Below, one piece after another: positions 1-13,300 of a DNA stretch of 64,000 nucleotides. The stretch covers positions 4,340,001 through 4,404,000 of the forward strand of contig JAWQUS010000023.1 of assembly GCA_036365455.1 (NCBI GenBank). The letters run 5' to 3'. Source of the stretch: Macrosoma leucophasiata (lineage: Eukaryota; Arthropoda; Insecta; Lepidoptera; Hedylidae). Position 1 is the stretch's first letter. Each line of letters opens with the position of its first letter. The notes below the pieces were generated by a model that had not been told where the DNA came from, did not search any database, and saw only the letters and a list, made by a program, of their open reading frames with translations. The position numbers and the translations under genes are program-made.

Positions 1-1344
1 AGCAGCAGCGCGTAATTATTTATTATCTATTGTATTTGTCAAATACAAGAATTTCCTATAGGAAATATAGGACAAGAAAGTGAAACTCAAGTAAGTACCT
101 ATATCTACTATTTTATGATAGAAGCACTAGCTCCACTGTATTACTTCAGAACACATAATGCAAGTATTTGATTATGACAATAAAATCACTGTCAAACAAT
201 AATAGCTTTTCACACGCAATGTTTTTATAGTAACAGAACAATAATTCACTTGGTAGCTAATGTAATTCACCTGCGATTGAAACGTACTAATTACGAGCCA
301 ACTCGTCTTCTTTCCTAAAATACAACGAGACTCCCGCGGAGTAACGGATGTAACACATACCGGTTTACTGTTAGGTATCCGCCAAACAAGCCCGTGTTTC
401 TTGTGTGAATTGAAATACTGCGTCTAATTCGTAGTGACGCTCCGTGGAATATTTCCACAAACACTTTTGCGACACACAAATATATACTCACAATTAAACA
501 CCGTCGGTTAGTTATTAGAATTAGGGGTCGTAAATGGAGATAAAACTTTTAAAATATAATTTTATTCGAGATAAATTCACGAGATTCAGAAAAATCTAAA
601 ATGTCGTCCGAAATTTTGTCAATGTCATGTCATTTGTTAATTTGACAGTTTTTTTTTTATAATTTATTTATGACCATAGATACAGAGTATTTCAGTCGTA
701 TACATATTGAATTTCACATTTCTTTAAATTAATGAATATCCACATGGAAGATGACGATGATTAAATGCTTCTATGAGGAATATGATGAGATGGCTCCAGG
801 AAAGCGATGGGGACTTTACTACGAGTTTTTACGAAGTTTTGGAGGCAATACGATAAATCACTTTTCACTTCATAATATCGCTTTCTTACATTCGTGAACG
901 TTATCGAATGCTTTATGATAAAAATCCCACCATTATTACACATAAAAACGCGACTGTACACAAATTTCGAAAATAATATCACACAGCGACACAGCTCTTT
1001 TCCGCGTTCCCGCCCTAACTCCAATTTGACAGTTGAATGATTTGTGTTGCTAGGAGAAGAGAAAATTCTACAGCTTCTTCGTAAAATGAAAGTAATAATG
1101 AACGAATTTCATAATATTATGTATTATTTAACTGTAAAATATATAAGGTACAATTAATTGCAGTTGTTGTAAATAATAATTATACATAATTCAGAATTAT
1201 TACATTATGTAGATAGGAAATTGTATACCTACATTTTATTGTATTCTTAACCTTCCATACAAGATGAATTTAGTTTTCCATTTTGCTTATAATCTAACAT
1301 CAAAATGTAATAAGCGTTCTTAAAAAACTATTAGTAATACTGAC
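1..1344. other. Downstream intron of TMEM214, no exon recognised
   Basis: The next TMEM214 exon should start in phase 0 to the left of 1345, but I could not find a convincing one before the edge. The stretch from about 641 to 1030 resembles, in minus orientation, the family D repeat (shared text around 'ttgcctccaaaactt' and 'catcgctt'). The small open frames here have no recognisable similarity. Confidence 0.5.
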
Positions 1345-4300
1345 CTGGCATATTTTGTTAGCCTTCACCACTGTTTCATCCTTTTTCTTTCCCCGAAGTG
1401 TTTCGCCACAAACTTCTTTGTAATGTAGGACAGACGCTTTCAATGATTTTCTTTTCAATTTTGGACTTACTTCTTCCCAGTTACTATCTAAAATTGTGTA
1501 TTTTTTAATACTTTCGTTTCATACAATAAGGTGATAGTGCTCAAGGGCGTAGGCAAGCACTATCGCTATAACAATCTAGTAGCCACTGTTAGACAATATT
1601 CAGAAAAGTGGTTAGCTTCAGAAATGGCACGATAGCAACTCATCTGCATAGTGTAACCTTTGGTTTTTGTATAGATGTCTATGTTCTGCAGTTTGAATGT
1701 ACCACCAATACATGCATGAAATACATGCTTGTTTGCCACAATCATTGAACAAAAATGATAAAGCATGTATAAAATATGTAATAAACAAAAAATATTAATG
1801 CTAACCAATAAAATCAATCAATGTAGCAGACTGTTTACTACATTTATTGAACAGCTGTCTCCATGTCGCATTACAGGAGTCATCTCGCTGTAAGCAGTCA
1901 ACCAGGCTTTCAATCAAAACCCTATTGTAAGCATCCAGGTTGTTGCCACTTAAGTACTGATTGGGGAGTTTCTTCATAAGCTGATTGAAGGTCACTTGTA
2001 ATTTATTGCCACTCTTACTGAAATAAATATCCTGAAACAAAATAATGTTATTTATAGCAGAAATCCTGTGAAATATGTATCCTCCAATGAGCAATTTATT
2101 TGACTCTTCGATAACATGTATGATCGATTACCTTTTTGTATTGTTTGTTAATGTGAAGGTAAGTTAAATTTGTAACAGGTACAATTTTTTTTCATGCCAA
2201 TAGTGGTAGTTTTAGTGACGGAACTCAAGGCAACACCGCATTACAACGTCCGCTAACCAGTGTTGAGGCCAGATTAGGGAGAATTCCCCCCGGATTCGGG
2301 GGTTTTTCGACCGAATTAAGTACAAAACGGTTTTTTTCGCCAGCGGAACGTTTGAAAGTCAACATAGTAGTCCGCGATTGTATCGATTTTATCTGATAAT
2401 TCCGTGTCTAAAGTCACAATTTCTGTTAAATTAATATTATGTAGTTATTGTGTGTTGGTGACGGGGTAAGTTTTGTTTTGTGCGTGTCTGTTTATTAATC
2501 GTCCTTACTTTATTGTTAAATTATAGCATACATTTTTGTTTTCTAAGTACCCTCTTTATGTTATTATTAAAATATGAATGAACCTCCCGATCCGGGGGAT
2601 CCTGATCCCCGTAATAATTTAATATGTCAAAATTCTTTTTATTCACTAATGTCCGTTGGAGCAGAGGAGTTTGAATGCCATGAAAGTTCTTAAAATAAAA
2701 CTAAAAAACAATGCGTAAACCAAGGAGGAATTCAAAATCGCCTCATAGGTCTCGCTCAAGTTCTAGACGAAGGAAGACTCCACTGGATAAAAAAGTAGAT
2801 TCACAAAACATAGTCTCATTGAATTCGGAAATTCCTTCGGGACAAACTACCCCTCCATCTTCCTTCTCGCAAGTGCCAGCATCTGTTTTAAATTTGGTTA
2901 AATCTGTATCGTCAACTCCAATCGGTCGTTCCGATTATGGCCCTTCTGATAATGGACCTTACATCATACATGTTCAACGTATCGAAAATTCAACAAATGA
3001 TGGCACAACGCTTCATCCCGTTACATTTGGTAGATTCCTCCATAAGAGGAGATTTGCTAATATTGTCGACGGAGGCATCAAAAGTATCGGTCGAAATAGA
3101 ATCGCTTTGACTTTCACTTCTGCTGATAATGCAAACTCATTCAAAGCAAGCCCATTACTTACTGACAACGGCTATAAAGCTTTCATTCCCACTTTTAATG
3201 TAACCCAAAATGGGTCTTATCCGTGGCATTAAAGCAGACTGGTCTCCTGAAGAAATTTTAGAATATGTTTTCCTTCCCAATAACTGTAAAAGTCCGATAT
3301 TAAAGGTAAGACGCCTAAATTACAAAGTAATCGTAGATGGTACGCCAGTATGGAAACCCTCCCAGTCTGTAGTGCTAACCTTTGATGGGCAAAATCTCCC
3401 AGACAAAGTTTTTGTATGCTATAATTCAATCCCTGTTGAATTATACATCTTCCCAACAGTCCAATGTTTCCAATGTTGTCCCTTCGGACATACGAGAACA
3501 CATTGTCGTTCGAAACTGCGCTGTTTCAAGTGTGGTAACGAACACACCGTATGTGTAACGTACACAAGTATGGCACTTGTCAAGTAGACGAAGAGGCTGC
3601 CCACTGCCTTTTGTGCGGTGGAGGCCATTTTGCTACTAACAAAAATCGATGTCCTGAATTTTCCCGTTAAAAGGCTATTAAATGCTCTATGGCCGAAAGG
3701 TCTATCTCTTATGCTCAGGCTACGAAACTTCATGTCCCGGTCAATAGATCCTTCGCTGATGTAGTAAGCACAAAGAGTATCCCTCGTAATGGTGGGACTA
3801 GCCATACTCTTGTTAGCACTCCAGTTTCAAAATCATACAAGAAAACTGTTGTCTTGCAGCCTCGTAGTCCACGTAAATTATCAAAAGGCTATGATCAGGT
3901 CGCTCACAATGCGATCATTCATTCTGTACCTTCTCAGGCACCCAATGGGTGTGATTTACTCGACCGTAGCAATACTTCATCTCCAAATGTAACAGCCATA
4001 TCCCTACCAGTTTTTCTTGCTTCCCTTATTTCTACACTTACCAACCTTTCCAACAATACCCAACCGTCCAACGCTGACTCTATCCTTCAAACTTTAAACT
4101 CCATGCTTAAAAATGGCTTCACTGGAGAAAATTCTACAGTGGAATTGCCAGAGCATTAGGTCTGCCTGTAAAAAGGCAGACCTAACCTTTCTTATACGCG
4201 ATATAAACCCTGTAATTATAGCCCTCTCTGAAACATGGCTCAGCCCGAATTGCTCCTTTGGGGTTCCGGGCTTTGCATGCTTCAGAGAGGATAGACCTGA

Positions 4301-7300
4301 CGAGTGGGGTGGTTCAGCCCTGCTCGTTAAAAACACTGTCCCCTCTTCTCAAATTCCCATTCCTCCTCACTGTGATGGCTTTCAAGCTGTTGCTGTCCAG
4401 ATTAGCAATATTTCTTTCCTCTCTTTATATATTCCTTACCCTTCGGATCCCATTCTTGATGAATTGAAAGATATAATTTCCTCTCTTCCTTCCCCTCGAG
4501 TAATAATGGGTTATTTTAATTGTCATCATAGGTCTTGGGGATGTTCTAGAAATGACGGCATGGGTGAAACCCTCATAGATATTGTTGATGAGTTAAATCT
4601 ATGTATTTTGAATGATGGTAGTCCTACATACCTAACTAGGCCATCCGAGAATACTAGTGCTATTGACCTATCAATTTGCTCACCTGAACTAGCGTCACAA
4701 ATAACGTGGAACGTCATGTGCTCGACCCACGGGAGCCGCCATTTCCCAATTATTCTGGAATTCCCAAACACAAATGCTTCTTCTCCTAACCAGCCTCCAC
4801 TGCTAAAGTACCGCTTAGAAAATGAAGATTTTGATAAATATGCCGACTTACTTAACTCTAAAATGGAACTTCTACCTCCAATCAACTCTGAGAACATAGA
4901 TCTAAATTTCGAAAGTCTACTCAACGTTATAAAAGATTCAGCAGATTCAGTTTTTCCTCTCAAAAAAATATTACCTAACAAACCTCCTTCCCCACCTTGG
5001 TGGGATAGGGAGTGCACTTCAATAACTGCTGAACGTAAAGAAGCCGAAATTAACTATGGTCATGATATGACCATTAGCAACTATATTGAACTCAACAAGG
5101 TGACAGCAAGGTATCGACTTACTTTAAAGTATAAAAAACAGGAGGGTTGGAAGGATTATTGTTCATCGATATCCCCCGATACTCCCGCTTCCACTGTATG
5201 GAAACAGATCAGACACTTCAGGTCCTCAAATTCTAAAAAACCCTCTTCTATCCTTCCCGTAGATTTATCAGAAAAATTTCTTGATAAAATGGCCCCACCT
5301 TTTGTCCCTACGTTTTACGAACTCCCGTTTTCTCCTATTTCCGTAAATGTCTCCTATAATGACCCTCTAGAAGCTCCGTATTCTTAACAAGAATTACGGT
5401 ATGTCCTTAATAATGTTAATAATTCTTCTCCCGGACTGGACGGCATTCCGTATATATTTCTATCTAAAGCACCAGAATCCACCCTTATTTATTTCTTAGG
5501 TCTCATTAATACTATTTTGGATACAGGAACTATTCCAAAATCTTGGAAAACTCAGTTATTAATACCGATTCTTAAGCCTAATAAAAATCCGAATAATGCC
5601 GATTCCTATAGGCCAATTGCTCTTTCATCTGTCTTTGTAAAAATCACTGAACATCTACTCAAGAACAGACTAGAATGGTTTATTGAGAACAGAGGCATTC
5701 TTGGTAATTCACAATATGGGTTTAGAAAGGGCAAGAGCACGATGGACAGTCTCAGCATATTCACTTCTCAAATTCGTCTATTCTTTTCCCAAAATCATCA
5801 CGTTGTAGCTTCCTTTTTAGATATATCCTCCGCATATGATAACGTTCAACTGCCCATCCTCAGGAAGAAACTTCACCAGCTGAGGATGCCAGGCAAGTGG
5901 ATTCGTTTTATCATAAATCTGTTTTCAGAACGTTCAATCCTACTCCGAAATTACGATCATTCTCCTCGTTCAGTTTTTAAAGGATTACCACAAGGCTCCG
6001 TCCTTAGTGCCATTCTTTATAACATCTACACCTATGATTTAGAGTCCTGTGTTTCACATCTCTGTCAAATTCTTCAATATGCTGATGACGTGTTACTTTT
6101 TGTTTCTAATCACTGTATAATGAAAGCTGCTGAGGCAATGAATCTTTCTTTGACTTCTTTGAGTGAATGGCTCGGTGCTAATGGTCTGGAACTGTCCGCG
6201 GCTAAGAGTACCGTGGTGATTTTTACAAGGAAACGATGTCTTCCGGCTGTTGATATATGAATTAACAATTCCTCCGTTCCCGTTAAAGATAACGTTAAAT
6301 TCCTTGGCCTTATTCTGGATTCCCATCTTACTGGTAAATTACACTTTCGAGTTCATTGCTGCAAAATGTGAGAGAAATATGAATATACTAAGATGTTTAG
6401 CCGAGGTTTGGTGGGGGGCTCATCCCTTCTGTCTTAAGCTCCTTTATAACGCAATTATTAGAAGTGTTCTCGATTACGGGTCATTTTTGTTGGACCCGGC
6501 AAATAAAGCCGGGCTCAGGAAACTTGACCGGATTCAGTCTAGAGCACTTCGCATCGTATTAGGTGCCATGAAGTCCAGCCCAATCAATGCTCTACAAGTT
6601 GAGTGTGTAGACCCGCCGCTCAACTGCAGAAGACTATTTCTTTCCGACAAATACTTGTTTCGTATAAGCCGATTTTCTCACCATCCACTACTCCAAATTT
6701 TGGAGGAACTATCCCATCAGGTTAGTTCATCAACATATTGGTCTCATAAAGACACTCCTCGACTGGTCTACAGCTTCCATAAATTGCTGGCCCTTGATGC
6801 TCCGGTTCACCGTTCTCCTAATCTGCCTCTGCATAGTTACCCATATGAATCAGTAGTATATCAACCGAGTATTATTTTCAGTGACCCATGTGCTAAAGAG
6901 CGTTTTATATCAGCTATGAAAGAAGACTGGCATTCTATCTTCACGGATGCCTCCAAACAATCCCCTGATAGTTGTGTAGGTATAGGTATCGTCCATGTGG
7001 AGTTCAATATAGTACAAAAAATCAAATACCCCCCAGAAACAACCGTGTTCTCAGGAGAATGTATTGGCATTCTCGAAGCTATCAACTACGTTATCCTATG
7101 TAAATTACCTCGTTCCCTCATCTTTTCAGATTCACTTAGTGCTCTGCAGGCCCTTTTATCCAGCCCCTTTTCCCATAAGTCTCATAACCCTATTATATTT
7201 CAAATAAAAGATTTGCTTAGACGCTGCTCAGTAAACAATCAATCAGTAATCCTTGTCTGGGTACCTGGGCACTCCGGTGTGTCGGGTAATGAGCGCGCGG

Positions 7301-10300
7301 ATGAATTAGCCAAGGATGCCGTGTGTTCCGGGGATATGTTTCCCTACAAAATATATCCTCAAGATTTAACTCTGCAACCTAAAGTCTACCTAAATGAAGC
7401 TTAGTCAAACCACTGGCAAAAAACTGACAAATCTCGTGGGGGTTATTATTCTAGAATACAGCCAACTATTCCTCCTAAGCCGTAGTTCTTTAAACAAAAA
7501 GTATCTAAGAAAGCCACTTCGATAATATGTCGCCTTCGTCTAGGACACTGTACTTCTCCCCGATTTCTGTATATAAAAGCTTATTTTCCATTTCTTTGTA
7601 AATATTAATCAAACGTGATGCTGGCAAAATGCCTGCGGGCAAATGCCATAACGCAAAAAAAAAAAGTACAAAACGTAGAAAAAAATAATTGGGGAATATT
7701 TCGGGGGAAATTTAAAAAAGTAATTAATTCTACTAAACAATTACCTTATATTTACTTAATTGCTTGATAAGGTCACTTGATAGTTCTTTGGGCAGAGCGC
7801 CCTTCTTGTTGTTCACCATATCGAACATAGCTAGCAGCTGATCTTGACTCACTTTTGTACTCTCCATCGTCGCGTGTTCGTCTAGCAGGTTGCTAATGTA
7901 CGTTACTATGTACTTGGTGTAATTCTTTAATTCTATAATAGGGAGGAATATATCTTGCCACGCTGTGGAAAAAAGCACGCATTTAATTCGTACATAAATA
8001 TACATCATACTTCACACTAATGTTATAAATGCGAAAGTTTGTATGTTTGTTTGTTACTCTTTCGCGCGGGCGGAGCCGCGGGTAACAATTTTATAATTAA
8101 TATTCGCATTTATCTTTATTTTTAGTAGGTTTTGCTACCTTTATGACTATCACATTGATCATCTTCCCATGTTCCTGCACCTTTTCAGGAGTATTGTGTT
8201 TCAGTTACTTAGTTTTACTGGTTGTAGAGCTCCAGTGACGGAGCTCGCGGGCGTAGGCACCACCGCATTACCTAATATACTTGCCGCTAAATGGTAGTGT
8301 TCAGCACTATCGTGTTCCGGTCAGGTGGTAATATACGGCCCTGTAATTTCCAGCACAGAGGCGTAACACCTTAGACCTCAGGAGTGGTAACAGATCTGCA
8401 TTTTGACCTCGGTCTTTGTGTGGGTGTCTATAAGCTGCAGTCATCACTTAACATCAATGTGAACTGCATGCTTGTATGCCACTTCCATAACATTAAAAAA
8501 AACGTTAGATGATAATTAATGACCCCGTAATAAATACCACAGAGAGATCAAAACTCAGGTCTCAGGAATGGCAACGCATCTGCATTTTGACCTCTGGTTT
8601 TTGTGTAGATGTCTATAGACTGCAGTCATCTCTTAACATAATTGTGAGCTGCATGTGCAAAAAAATATTCCATTACGTACTTACATCAGGAAAATTAACT
8701 ACAGCATATCCAGAGAAGACAACAATGACCAAGTGATAGGCACGTTATCAATGGCCTATCTTGAGAAAAATCAAACTTCTACTGATAACAGCCTCTTTCA
8801 AATATTAAAGATAATGATAACGTTACAAATATTATGTCGATCAACAATGAACCACGGCGAGAATTGTAGCAAAAACAAAAAAAAATGTGCAATTCACACA
8901 TGGCAGAAGTGAAACTTTTGAAAGATTTTACATCAATACACCATAAAATAATGCTATCTTGTTTTCTCCCATGCTAAATCTTATGAATTTATACGTCTGT
9001 CTCTTTTTCGTTTCATGAACATTCAAATCACAACGACGCTAAAGTAGTTTTCAGTTTATAAATCGGCCAAGTGCGGGTCAGATTCGCGTTTACTACCTTA
9101 CTAATATAGACTTTTTAAGGTTTTCCTGTAATAGGTATATATCATTTTTGAAGTTGGTGAAAGCCAATTGCCAAAGACGAATGTTATTGTTAGTCTATTA
9201 ATATGATTAAAATGAAACGAATAAAGAACTTATTACCTTTTAAGCCAACTGCGAAATCACTAAGGCCACCTTGTCCGAGAGCCCAGAGCAAGGAGAGGCC
9301 AATTGGAGGTCGATTCTGATACGAGTTTCTGAGGCTCACACTTTTTGCTACAGATGCTACACAAAATTCAGGATACTCGTGTGCTAGCATTTGTAATAAA
9401 AGTCTGTGTCCATTCACTAATTGACCTAAAAATTAAAACAAAAGTATGAAATATTAATGTCTGATTTTTTTCAAAAACCAGCTGTGTTCAGATTTACTAA
9501 GTGTTTAAAATAACACGTTTTTGAAATTACTGTGCTATCAGGGAACTGGCTGCTCGACCACATGAGCATCTTATGCAGTGGCAATAAATGCTATAGTACA
9601 TTGTTTTTGGATAAATTTCCTGTTCCCTGACTGTACATTGTAATGTCAACAACATTTCTACAGACTGCTCAAATTCATTAAAAATTGAAAGAAATAGCTT
9701 CATACACATTAAAAAATGATTACTCTAAACCAATGTTTTTGTAAACCAACCATTTTAACAAAAAACTTTATTTGTAATAGTTTCCAAAATACTAGGTATA
9801 TGTGATTGGCAGCACTTTGATAACACCAACATATTAATACTATTTATTATTGTAACAACACAGAATGTGACAATAAAAGCAATGTGACAAAAAGTAACAA
9901 AATAAAAGTAAATCATTGGTCATCATAATAGAAGTCATTCTCTCTAGGTAGCTTACATAGAGCAACACGGGCCACCGGCCGCGGCGGACTAGAGGGGAGT
10001 AGCCATAGCGTTTATTACCGATGCAAAACAGTCCGCATATTTTGCGGGGGGAAATGCGTGCGACACACACGCACACTACAAAAATCGTCTATTACTACGA
10101 AAGTCACACCTTGACTTTAACAAAATACAGAAACAATTTCACGCCCACATTTAAACATCTAGGCCACAGGTATAGGGCCATTTGGGCTTGTACTTTGACA
10201 GAGGGGAAAGCCTGCATATGGCTACTCCCCTCCGGTGTTGCTCTCTGGTAGCTTATAACCCGACAATGCGAAAATGTCCTTGTAAACCAATTTGAAATAA

Positions 10301-13300
10301 ACGATTTGAATTTTGAATTGATTATAATTTATAATTAGCTTAGATATTCTTGGAAACAATACATACCTCTACTCATATCATTGGCTAAAGCTGTTAATGT
10401 GACATCAAAGAACAATTGTGTATGAGCTTTGCCAGCATCCCGCAACACACTCTCCAAGGCCTGTTTAATCTCTTTCGGTAGAACACATAGTGGGTATGTA
10501 GGAGGGTAATTAGAGAAAGTTGGGTCGTCAACTTCTATCTGGGTTTTGGAATTCAAGAAGTTTGCAACCTCTTTCAACCAAACCAATGGTGCATTCGAGA
10601 ATCTAAGTTTGTTTGTTGTTATAACATTCGCTAGCTCATCAGGATCAATCTAGAACAAAGGACAAAAATATTGAGGATTATGAGTTTTTAGATTTGTATG
10701 TATGTATGTATTTTCACGCCAAGTCCCTTGCGGGGTAGGCAGAGAGTGTGGAGTGCCAGATAACCCGGTCCTGACACACCGCCCGTGCTTCTTCTACATT
10801 AATTATTCTCTTCATACATGCACACCAATTATCAAGATTTGTATTATTCAGTTATATTATGTATGTATCTTCTAGCCAGCTCCTATGCGAGGTAGGCAAA
10901 GAGAGTGGTGCACAATGTGCACATTCAGTTATAAGATGTGTAATAACTTGTTTACATAAATGACCTTGTGTTTGAGCCCACGGGCAGGCTCATGCTCTCA
11001 TAAGATAAGAAATTAAAGCTCCTTCACATTAGGTATTTTTTTTACTGGTGTTAGAGCTCCAGTGACGGAGCTCGCGGGCGAAGGCACCACCGCATTACCG
11101 AATATAACGTGTTCCGGTCAGGTGGTAATGTAAGGCCCTGTAATTTCCGCCACAGAGGCATAACAACTTAGGCCTCAGGAGTGGTAACGCATCTGCATTT
11201 TGACCTCTGGTCTTTGTGTGGGTGTCTATATATAGGCTGCAGTCATCACTTAACATCAATGTGAACTGCATGCTTGTTTGCCACTTTCATTACATTAAAA
11301 AAATGCAGCTCACATTGATGTTAAGTGATGGCTGCAACCTATAGAAGTCTACTCAAACTAACTTAGATTTTGATGAATACATTTTTCTTATCTAATTTTT
11401 TTAGTGAAGTTTCAATTTTTTTTTTTTGGTTTATTATTATTATATATATTATTTAGTTATTTACTCTAGGTAACTATTGCTATTTATTGAATTGAATTGT
11501 AATGGTTGTAAAATATTACTCGAAATAAAAACTATTTTCTTTCTTTCTTTTCAAAAACCACAGCTCAATATGCAGATGTATTGACCCCTGAGATCTTAGT
11601 TGTTATATCTCTAAGATAAGAATAATTCTTATTTATTTAAAATGTAGGATACATTTTGTCGCGAAACAATGTACATTTTTTTACAATAATATCAAACATT
11701 TATATCTTTTATTATTTCTATCTATTAATTGTTTTGTTACAATTACTGATGGAAGTTATAGAAAAGAAATAGATTTTATATTATGCAATCAACCCAAGTA
11801 TTTCCGAAATGTCAATATCATCAATAACCTTAACTTCAACACCAATCACCGCATGGTCAGAGCATCCCTGTTCCACAAACAACAAAAAAAAACTGAGAAC
11901 CCACTTTAGTCAGAAAAGAACTATTTCGACAATAAAAAACATAACACCACTAAAAACCATGAAGAACGTAGAACTTGATTACGTAGGAGGTGAACTAGAC
12001 AACATTCAAGAACTTACAATAAAGAAATAAACACTGTTTATGAAACGAAAAATAAACTATTAACAAAGAACACTACACTTACCCCCAAAACATTAAATCT
12101 CATTCACAAAAGGAAAGAATTACTCACAAATAGAAGAAATAAAACAACATTAATTGAAATCACTTATCTGAGTAAAGTCATTAGCCGCTATATAAAACAA
12201 GACAAGGCAAGCAGACAAATAAATTGTATTAAATATCACATCAGTAAAACAGGAGGAATAAACAAGGCATTAATAGAACTGAAAGAGCAGAAGCTATGGA
12301 TTCCTAAAATTAAAAACAATAAGGATAAACAAGAAACAAAGAGAAAACCAATCCTCAATATTGCTACAGACTACTATCGTAAACTGTATTCAACTGAATA
12401 TAAGATAAAAAACAACATGAACCTAGAAGATCAGTCTGAAGAAATTCCTGAAATTCTCGAAAGTGAAACCGAGATCGCCATCAAGACGCAGAAAAAACGA
12501 TAAAGCTCCCGGAAGTGACCACATAACCAACGAGATGCTGAAGATGACATTACCAGAAACAACAAAAAACTTACCAAGTTATTCAATCTCATTATTAAAA
12601 CAGAGACCATACCCATACAATGGGCAGAAATCTCTATAATTCTCATCCACAAGAAAGGAGATAGATCGGAAGTAGACAACTATCGCCCTATAAGCCTGAT
12701 GTCCAATATATATAAGGTGTTCTCAAAAATAATACTTAATCGTATTACCAAAACCCTTGACGAAGAACAACCAAGGGAACAAGCAGGATTCAGATCTGGA
12801 TACTCCACAATAGATCATATATTTGTAATAAAACAGCTTATCGAAAATAGAATAGAATATAACTATTCATTATATATGGCATTTATTGACTACACCAAGG
12901 CATTTGACTCCATAGAACATGAATGCATTTGGGAAGCTTTAAGAAATCAAAGAATTAATAATAAATATATAAGGATAATAAAAAAAGTATATATGAACAG
13001 CACAGCATGAATAAAGTTAGAAATGAAGGGGGAGAGTTTCGAAATACAAAGAGGCGTGAGACAAGGAGATCCGCTCTCACCGAAACTTTTCTTTTAGGTA
13101 CTAGAAGACATTTTCAGGAAGCTCGACTGGAGCAATTTTGGAGTAAAACATCAATGGAATAAATATAAATTACTTACACTTACTATACACTTACGATTCG
13201 CTGACGACATAGTACTCATTACTAACAACCCTGAAAATCTTCAATCCATGTTGCAAGATCTAGCACAACAAAGCAAAAAGGTGGGCTTAACAATTAACAA

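Larger units (their letters stand above)
2330..7665 (+). mobile_element. Jockey-clade non-LTR retrotransposon, near full length, inactive
   Basis: A 5.3-kb element in the TMEM214 intron, in the opposite orientation to the gene. Both ends are fixed by a 10-bp duplication, 'gtacaaaacg', at 2320-2329 and 7666-7675; the right copy follows an A-tract. It has a 5' leader to about 2575, then ORF1 (gag-like) and an overlapping ORF2 (endonuclease, reverse transcriptase, RNase H). Stops and frameshifts break both ORFs. RNase H makes Jockey the best clade call. The 3' end is shorter than I would expect after RNase H, so a C-terminal deletion is likely. Confidence 0.9.
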
